This document shows positions 15,352 through 19,743 of a DNA stretch of 19,743 nucleotides, piece after piece. The position numbers and the translations under genes were made by a program. The first letter of the stretch is position 1, and each line of letters begins with the position of its first letter. The stretch is from JACCTI01 sp051005695 (GTDB taxonomy: Bacteria > Verrucomicrobiota > Verrucomicrobiia > Chthoniobacterales > UBA10450). The stretch is from positions 1 to 19,743 of the forward strand of contig JBPCJC010000043.1 in assembly GCA_051005695.1 (NCBI GenBank), written 5' to 3'. The notes below the pieces were generated by a model. It ran no database searches and was not told the origin of the DNA. It saw only the letters and a program-made list of their open reading frames with translations.

Positions 15352-15603
15352 CTAATCCGCCAGTCGCAGGTCCACGATCATGACCGCTTTCACCGGATCA
15401 TCGACCCAATAGGTAATTGCGAAATCGCCAATGATCTTGATCTGCCGTCTCCGAAAAGATGAATCAGTATCCGTGAAATCGCCCGGCGTGTAAGGACTCG
15501 TGCGCAGGCTGTAGATGAACGCCATCAGATTGTCGCGTCGCGGCCCGTGTTGCGGCGCCGCCTCCAAAAGATCCAGATGAATGTAGACCTCGTAGGGAGG
15601 CAT
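15352..15603 (-). CDS. RelE/ParE-like toxin of a type II TA pair (putative)
   Basis: An 83-aa protein with the compact RelE/ParE outline: an N-terminal helix with basic residues (AAPQHGPRRDNLMAFIYSLRT), a central DSSFRRRQIKIIGDFAITYWV strand region, and a C-terminal VKAVMIVDLRLAD strand. RRRQIKIIGDFAITYWVDD resembles the family pattern of a basic stretch before a strand and then YWVD. It starts 5 nt after the stop of the small upstream gene, the usual antitoxin-toxin order. It could inhibit translation (RelE) or gyrase (ParE), and the sequence does not decide. It is convergent with the permease gene, 3 bp apart. Confidence 0.65.
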   Translation of the reverse strand: MPPYEVYIHLDLLEAAPQHGPRRDNLMAFIYSLRTSPYTPGDFTDTDSSFRRRQIKIIGDFAITYWVDDPVKAVMIVDLRLAD

Positions 15604-15608
15604 TCGGG

Positions 15609-15806
15609 CTACTTCCGATCCAATCGCTCCTCAAACTCTTCGGGGGTGAGCCAGTGCGTCTTGTCGGAATCAGCAGCTCGTGCGGCGACCGTGTTTTGAT
15701 AATCACGATCCCGCGCGTGACGAAGATGAAAAAGAAATGCGGTCACTTCCCGCTGTTCCTCCTCCGAGAGTGACGCCAATCCTTTTTTGATCTCGTCAAT
15801 GCTCAT
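15609..15806 (-). CDS. Putative antitoxin of the TA pair
   Basis: A 65-aa acidic, helical protein: MSIDEIKKGLASLSEEEQREV and TAFLFHLRHARD, with a C-terminal THWLTPEEFEERLD. The layout, an N-terminal helical or dimerisation part and an extended acidic tail, suits small RelE/ParE antitoxins, but I recognise no named DNA-binding motif. The ATG at 15806 is preferred over a longer frame that would run into hflK. There is no Shine-Dalgarno. A TATGAT hexamer ends 6 nt before the ATG, suggesting a leaderless transcript. An imperfect palindrome overlaps this hexamer, consistent with autoregulation. Confidence 0.62.
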   Translation of the reverse strand: MSIDEIKKGLASLSEEEQREVTAFLFHLRHARDRDYQNTVAARAADSDKTHWLTPEEFEERLDRK

Positions 15807-15809
15807 GGC

Positions 15810-15828
15810 GCGATCATAGCGTGATTGC
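15810..15828. promoter_or_regulatory. Candidate TA operator / -10 region
   Basis: GCGATCA and TGATTGC form a 7-bp inverted repeat with one mismatch and a 5-nt centre. On the minus strand it includes TATGAT (15813-15818), five of six matches to TATAAT, placed 6 nt before the antitoxin ATG. No good -35 is seen. The site also lies in the 37-bp gap before hflK, so binding could affect both directions. Confidence 0.3.
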
Positions 15829-15843
15829 TCCCAGTTCGCACAC

Positions 15844-16833
15844 ATGGAAATCATCCCGCGCTCGCCTAACGCCGCTTCGGCTTCGCCGATTCGTCCGCTC
15901 CGGCTCATCCTCGGCGGCATCGGTGCACTCGGGATTATCGCGACCGTTTTCTCGCTCCTCTTCGGCTTCGTTTCCATCCCGACAAATTCCGTCGGGGTGA
16001 AGGTGCGTTTCGGCGCCTTCCAGAAAATTGTGCCGCCCGGTTTGTCCTATGCGATTCCGTATGTCGACGAGATCGTCGTCGTGCCGACGCAGCGGCTCTT
16101 GAAACTCGAGTTCGGCTTCACCACCCCGAATGCGACTAACGAATACCAGGCCGACACCGAACCGGGCGACACTGAGACCATGATCACCGGTGATCTTAAC
16201 ACCGCGCTTGTCCCGTGGGTGGTGCAATACCGGATCACCGATCCGAAGATGTATCTTTTCGGCGCGCGCGAGCCGGAGAAGACGCTGCGCGATCTTTCCG
16301 AGAGCGTCATGCGCGAGATCATCGGCGATCGCACGGTTGATGAAGTCCTCACCATCGGCCGGCACGATATTGAAACCGCCGCGCTCAAGCGCCTGGCGGA
16401 TTTGTGTTCGGAGTACGAGCTCGGTTTGCAGATTCAACAGGTGCAACTCGCGACCGTCCGGCCGCCCCCGGTGGTGCAGGCAGCGTTCAACGAAGTGAAC
16501 CAGGCGCAGCAGGAAAAACAGACCGCGATCAATCAAGCCTGGGCGGTTTACAACGACGCCGTCCCGAACGCCAAGGGCCAGGCCAAAGGCCGCGAGAAAC
16601 AGGCGGAGGCGTACGCCTTTCGCCGCGTCAACCAAGCGAAAGGCGACACCGAAAAATTCAATCTCCTCCTGACGGAATATCGCAAAGCGCCCGCAGTCAC
16701 GCGGCAGCGAATTTATCTCGAATCGATGGAAGCCATCTTCCCGTCGCTCCAGAAAAAAATCATCGTCGACGACAGCATCAAGGGCATCCTTCAAACTTTG
16801 CCGCTCGCGCCTAACGAGAAGTCGGGACAATAA
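15844..16833 (+). CDS. hflK: FtsH modulator / prohibitin-like protein HflK
   Basis: A membrane-anchored SPFH-domain protein that with HflC forms a cage around the FtsH protease and modulates membrane-protein degradation. Its 329 aa are shorter than E. coli HflK because the Gly-rich N-terminal region is missing. One TM segment at about 21-44 (LILGGIGALGIIATVFSLLF) is followed by the SPFH domain: VKVRFGAFQKIVPPGLSYAI, MITGDLNTALVPWVVQYRI, LSESVMREIIGDRTVDEVLT and QQVQLATVRPPPVVQAAFNE. A long helix over about 215-275, rich in A/Q/K/E, ends the protein with RIYLESMEAIFPSLQKK. The HflK-type MTGDLN-like motif distinguishes it from HflC. hflC starts 1 nt after its stop. ftsH is not in view. Confidence 0.93.
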   Translation: MEIIPRSPNAASASPIRPLRLILGGIGALGIIATVFSLLFGFVSIPTNSVGVKVRFGAFQKIVPPGLSYAIPYVDEIVVVPTQRLLKLEFGFTTPNATNEYQADTEPGDTETMITGDLNTALVPWVVQYRITDPKMYLFGAREPEKTLRDLSESVMREIIGDRTVDEVLTIGRHDIETAALKRLADLCSEYELGLQIQQVQLATVRPPPVVQAAFNEVNQAQQEKQTAINQAWAVYNDAVPNAKGQAKGREKQAEAYAFRRVNQAKGDTEKFNLLLTEYRKAPAVTRQRIYLESMEAIFPSLQKKIIVDDSIKGILQTLPLAPNEKSGQ

Positions 16834-16834
16834 A

Positions 16835-17866
16835 ATGGCGACCTTCGCCCAGCCGCATTTGCCCGCCGCGCCGCTCCGCTTTTTGCAGAGCCGGTTGATG
16901 ATGTTCGTCGGCGTGATCGTCATCCTGACCGCGCTGAAATGGGGCGCGCTCCTCTTCGTCGTCCATCAATACGAAACCGTCATCGTCACTCGCTTCGGCA
17001 AAGCCATTCGCACCGAAACCACGCCCGGTTTGAAGGTGAAACTGCCGTTTTTCGACGCGGTCCATCGTTTCGATAATCGCATTCTCGCCTGGGACGGCCC
17101 GCCAACGGAATGCCCGACGAAGGACAAGCTTTACCTGATCGTCGATTGCTTCGCCCGCTGGCGCATCAGCGATCCGCTTCTCTATTATAATAGACTGAAT
17201 GACGAACGCAGCGCCCTCTCGCGGCTCGACGACATCCTCGGCAGCGAAACCCGGACCGCGGTCGCGTCGCATGATCTGGTCGAGATCATCCGCGTGATCA
17301 AAGGCCGGAAGCCATTGCACGACGAAGAAATGGAAAAGAGCGGCACCATTCTGCCGAGCACCATTCCCGACATCGAGTTCGGCCGCGGCGAAATCGAAAA
17401 ACAAATCACCGAGCGCACCCGTCAGAAGATCGCCGATTTCGGAATCGAACTGCTCGACGAGCGTTTCAAGCGCAGCAAATACAATCCCGCGGTGGCCGAA
17501 CGAATCATCGAACGGATGTCGAGCGAGCGTCACCAGATCGCCTCGAAGTTCCGCTCCGAAGGCCGCGGCGAAGCGGCCAACATCAACGGCCAAAAGGAAA
17601 GCGAAGTCGCCTCGATCACTTCCGGCGCGACCCGCAACGCCTTGAAAATCGAGGGCGAAGCTGACGCTGAAGCCGCGCGTATTTACACCTCCGCCTACAG
17701 CACTCCCGACGCGCAGGATCTCTACATTTTCCTGCGCAGTCTCGACGTCGCCAAAGCCTCTTTCGAGCACGACACCACCGCGGTCATTTCCACGAACAGT
17801 GATCTGGGGCGCGTGCTCAAAGGGATGAGCGCGCCGGCAGCGCCGCCGCGCGTGCCCGCGCCCTAA
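16835..17866 (+). CDS. hflC: FtsH modulator / prohibitin-like protein HflC
   Basis: The partner of HflK in the inner-membrane SPFH complex. Its 343 aa are near the family size. One TM is at about 22-43 (MMFVGVIVILTALKWGALLF), then the SPFH domain (YETVIVTRFGKAIRTETTPG, LKVKLPFFDAVHRFDNRIL, LIVDCFARWRISDPLLYY). An insertion at about 145-180 holds HDEEMEKSGTILPSTIP. A coiled-coil follows with the HflC signature RMSSERHQIASKFRSEGRGEA, and QDLYIFLRSLDVAKASF precedes a Pro/Ala tail. The order hflK-hflC with a 1-nt gap is the standard operon. The stop is within a CCCTAACGA, one base off the GCCTAACGA word. A palindromic repeat downstream may act as terminator. Confidence 0.94.
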   Translation: MATFAQPHLPAAPLRFLQSRLMMFVGVIVILTALKWGALLFVVHQYETVIVTRFGKAIRTETTPGLKVKLPFFDAVHRFDNRILAWDGPPTECPTKDKLYLIVDCFARWRISDPLLYYNRLNDERSALSRLDDILGSETRTAVASHDLVEIIRVIKGRKPLHDEEMEKSGTILPSTIPDIEFGRGEIEKQITERTRQKIADFGIELLDERFKRSKYNPAVAERIIERMSSERHQIASKFRSEGRGEAANINGQKESEVASITSGATRNALKIEGEADAEAARIYTSAYSTPDAQDLYIFLRSLDVAKASFEHDTTAVISTNSDLGRVLKGMSAPAAPPRVPAP

Positions 17867-17893
17867 CGACTGGTTGGCCGAGCGCGTTTCTTC

Positions 17894-18043
17894 GTCTGGG
17901 GAGCGCAGGCTGCCAGCCTGCAGTTTTCGGCAGCTTGCCGAAAACACCCGCGGACGTGCCATGTTCCTGTACCGCCGCACACCCGCGATTAAATCGCGGC
18001 AAGCTGCCGCGATCAGCAGGCTGGCAGCCTGCGCTCCCCAGAC
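17894..18043. repeat. 150-bp palindromic REP/MITE-like element with perfect 28-bp arms
   Basis: The arms at 17894-17921 and 18016-18043 are perfect reverse complements. They contain GGGGAGC and then GCAGGCTGCCAGCCTGC, which is itself an 8-bp stem around one base. Inside are a 10-bp perfect hairpin (GTTTTCGGCA / TGCCGAAAAC, 17923-17945) and an 8-bp one (CCGCGATT / AATCGCGG, 17983-17999). No open frame of merit lies inside. It occupies nearly the whole gap between convergent hflC and the GDSL esterase and could serve as a two-way terminator. It looks like a non-autonomous dispersed repeat; no transposase is in the window. Confidence 0.85.
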
Positions 18044-18064
18044 ACAGACGGAGACTGCCGCACC

Positions 18065-18727
18065 TCAGCTTTCGAGCAGCAGCGGCTCGATCGTCTTCCA
18101 GACGACGTCGGCCACGATCTTGTGCCCCGCTGGATTGGGATGGAGCAGGTCGGGCTGGTTGAATTCGCGTAGCCCGCCAACGCCTTCGAGCAGAAATGGA
18201 ATCATGGTGGCGTTGTTCTCCTTCGCCACGTCATAAAAGACCTGACGGAACTCTTCCGCGTATTTCGCGCCAAAGTTCGGCGGCATTTGCATCCCGGCGA
18301 TCACGATCTTCATCTCCGGATGCTTCGCCTTCGCCTTGTCGATCATCGCCTGCAGGTTTGATTTGATGTTGCTGACCGGCAGACCGCGCAGGCCATCGTT
18401 GCCGCCGAGCTCCAGCACGAGGAGGTCCACTTTCCGCTGCAGCAGCCAGTCGAGCCGGCGCAGTCCTCCCGCCGTGGTATCACCACCGAGTCCGGCATTC
18501 ACCACCTCAAACGGCAGCCCCCGCTCCCGGATCTTATCTTCGACGAGGGCCGGAAACGCCTGCTGCGCCTTCACGCCCGAACCCGCGCTGAGGCTGTCGC
18601 CGAGAAACAGAATCGTCTTCTTTGGAATCACGCCTTCCGCGCGCGCCGGGTTTTGCTGCGCGAAGGCACTGCCGCAGACGAGCGCCGGCAGCAGCGTGCA
18701 TCGAATCAGTGGCATCAATTTTTCCAT
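18065..18727 (-). CDS. tesA: SGNH/GDSL-family esterase (TesA-like arylesterase/thioesterase)
   Basis: A periplasmic hydrolase of acyl esters or thioesters. The 220 aa from the ATG at 18727 start with a signal peptide (MPLIRCTLLPALVCGSAFAQ, cleavage after residue 23). SGNH block I is FLGDSLSAGSG with nucleophile Ser45. Block II is the glycine of NAGLGGDTTAGG, block III the asparagine of ELGGNDG. Block V is DLLHPNPAGH, with the catalytic Asp and His three residues apart. Every catalytic residue is present. A GTG at 18784 would extend it into ybbA and is rejected. It diverges from ybbA-ybbP across 50 bp, the arrangement of tesA in E. coli, which supports the symbol. Actual substrate unknown. Confidence 0.9.
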   Translation of the reverse strand: MEKLMPLIRCTLLPALVCGSAFAQQNPARAEGVIPKKTILFLGDSLSAGSGVKAQQAFPALVEDKIRERGLPFEVVNAGLGGDTTAGGLRRLDWLLQRKVDLLVLELGGNDGLRGLPVSNIKSNLQAMIDKAKAKHPEMKIVIAGMQMPPNFGAKYAEEFRQVFYDVAKENNATMIPFLLEGVGGLREFNQPDLLHPNPAGHKIVADVVWKTIEPLLLES

Positions 18728-18777
18728 GCGGAGCGAATTAGGTTCGCGTAAGCAAGACGAGCCCGCGCACAGCGTCA

Positions 18778-19449
18778 ATGACACCCATCCCGATCCTCCG
18801 CACGCAGCATCTCACGAAGAGCTATACGACCGGCGCGGGTGAATTGACGGTGCTGAAAGACATCTCGTTCGAACTTCCGCAGGGCTCGACCTGCGCGATC
18901 CTCGGGCCATCGGGGAGCGGGAAAACGACACTTCTGGGACTCTGCGCCGGCCTCGATCGCCCCACCTCCGGCTCGGTCCTCTTGAACGGAGAGCCGCTCG
19001 CCGATCTCGACGAGGATGAACGCGCGCGCGTCCGCAATCAGCACGTCGGCTTCGTGTTCCAGAATTTTCAGCTCATCCCGACACTCACCGCGCTTGAGAA
19101 CGTGACCGTGCCGATGGAATTGCGCGGCGATCGCACCGCGCGCGCGCTGGGATTGGAGCTTCTCCAACGCGTGGGGCTCGGCGAACGCGTTGATCATTAT
19201 CCGACGCAACTTTCGGGCGGTGAACAGCAGCGCGTGGCGCTGGCGCGTGCCTTCATTAATCGCCCGAAGATCCTCTTCGCTGATGAACCAACCGGGAATC
19301 TCGACGCCGAGACCAGCAGCGGCATCATCGACATCATGATGGAGCTGAACCGCAGCGCGGGAACGGCATTGGTCCTGGTGACGCATGATCCCGACGTGGC
19401 CTCGCTCACGCAACGCACGATCCGGCTGCGCAGCGGCGAGGCGGTGTAA
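18778..19449 (+). CDS. ybbA: ABC transporter ATP-binding protein YbbA
   Basis: A 223-aa ATPase of the LolD/MacB-like type VII group. Walker A GPSGSGKTT is at 43-51, followed by the Q-loop VGFVFQNFQLIPTLTALENV, the signature LSGGEQQRVALARA, Walker B ILFADEPTGNLD and the H-loop LVTHDPDV. The FQLIPTLTALENV stretch is typical of ATPases that pair with FtsX-like permeases. The ybbP-type permease begins 6 nt after its stop, so they make one unit, probably a mechanotransmission-type transporter or lipid/toxin remover in the envelope. No Shine-Dalgarno is evident before the ATG. Confidence 0.92.
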   Translation: MTPIPILRTQHLTKSYTTGAGELTVLKDISFELPQGSTCAILGPSGSGKTTLLGLCAGLDRPTSGSVLLNGEPLADLDEDERARVRNQHVGFVFQNFQLIPTLTALENVTVPMELRGDRTARALGLELLQRVGLGERVDHYPTQLSGGEQQRVALARAFINRPKILFADEPTGNLDAETSSGIIDIMMELNRSAGTALVLVTHDPDVASLTQRTIRLRSGEAV

Positions 19450-19455
19450 ACGGCG

Positions 19456-19743
19456 ATGCATCCGTCGTTCATCTGGAAGATGGCGTGGCGGGACAGCCGG
19501 TCCAGCCGGCGCCGGCTGCTGGTCTTCTCGATTTCGATCACGCTCGGAATTGCCGCGCTGGTCAGTATCGGCTCGTTTCGCCAGAGCCTCTCCCAATCCA
19601 TCGACGATCAGGCGCGCACGCTGATTGGTGCGGATCTGATCGTCGAGGCATCGCGTGCTTTTAAACCTGAGGAGGAGAACTTCCTGCGCTCGTTAGGCGG
19701 ACCGCAGGCCCGCGAGGTGCGGTTCTCGACGATGGCGGTATTC
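19456..19743 (+). CDS. ybbP: FtsX-like permease YbbP (N-terminal part; runs off the window)
   Basis: The first 96 codons of a permease, open to the window end. It begins MHPSFIWKMAWRDSRSSRRR and then LLVFSISITLGIAALVSIGSF, a first TM segment preceded by a basic cytoplasmic helix. A periplasmic part follows (SLSQSIDDQARTLIGADLIVEA), ending with EVRFSTMAVF. WKMAWRD and ALxGADLxV are typical of YbbP/MacB-FtsX permeases at the N-terminus. YbbP proteins are about 800 aa, so most of the gene lies beyond the window. Confidence 0.88.
   Translation, partial: MHPSFIWKMAWRDSRSSRRRLLVFSISITLGIAALVSIGSFRQSLSQSIDDQARTLIGADLIVEASRAFKPEEENFLRSLGGPQAREVRFSTMAVF

Noticed and set aside
15807..15977. N-terminal extension of the antitoxin frame
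   Set aside because: It would overlap the start of hflK on the other strand and adds low-complexity sequence; the ATG at 15806 begins the coherent helical protein.
12709..18043. CRISPR array
   Set aside because: The repeats seen are inverted, few and of unrelated families, with no regular spacers and no cas genes.
18728..18784. Upstream GTG start for the esterase
   Set aside because: It would overlap the divergent ybbA start and put residues before a clear signal peptide.

Overview
The window is GC-rich (about 60% by eye), gene-dense bacterial chromosome. The mix points to a Gram-negative of the Verrucomicrobiota, probably the Chthoniobacterales/Spartobacteria side. The signs are a polysaccharide-export locus with a beta-barrel outer-membrane protein, hflK/hflC, a secreted protein ending in a CHNG...LGPC module, frequent TTG/GTG starts, few strong Shine-Dalgarno sites, and several palindromic repeats between genes. 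This placement is inferred from gene content only.

Layout. 1-1427 (-): gnd, cut by the window edge just before its stop. 1478-2496 (+): moaE and pgsA, overlapping by 4 nt. 2522-8555 (-): exopolysaccharide locus, transcribed in the order O-antigen ligase/polymerase with TPR tail, beta-barrel outer-membrane protein, Wzc-like chain-length regulator/tyrosine kinase, and a short Wza-like export protein. A 14-bp-stem terminator separates this locus from an upstream secreted 233-aa protein and a tRNA-Gly(UCC). 9689-11098 (+): a secreted DUF4412-type protein and Maf. 10965-11782 (-): a VOC/glyoxalase protein and a DUF3052-type gene carrying an apparent one-base frameshift. 11837-15348 (+): an export system made of an HlyD-like adaptor, an ABC ATPase and an ABC-2 permease. 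A GIY-YIG nuclease gene bounded by inverted repeats sits between ATPase and permease. 15352-15806 (-): a small antitoxin/RelE-ParE-like toxin pair. 15844-17866 (+): hflK-hflC. 17894-18043: a palindromic repeat with perfect 28-bp arms. 18065 to the end: a tesA-like GDSL esterase divergent from ybbA-ybbP, the same arrangement as in E. coli; ybbP runs off the window.

How the genes work together. The EPS genes would make an envelope-spanning machine: polymerisation or ligation at the inner membrane, Wzc control of chain length, and exit through the Wza-like and barrel proteins. HlyD, ATPase and permease would form a YbhGFS-like efflux or export pump. HflK/HflC form a membrane prohibitin-like complex that normally restrains FtsH.

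Most unusual signals. (1) The non-palindromic 9-mer GCCTAACGA occurs 12 times on the two strands, against roughly 0.15 expected by chance. It often forces rare codons and is nearly absent from the EPS locus. It looks like a DNA-uptake-type or other genome-wide signal word. (2) The GIY-YIG gene with terminal inverted repeats looks like a small mobile element that has been spliced translationally into an ABC operon. (3) There are two further structured palindromic elements, at 12709-12811 and 17894-18043.
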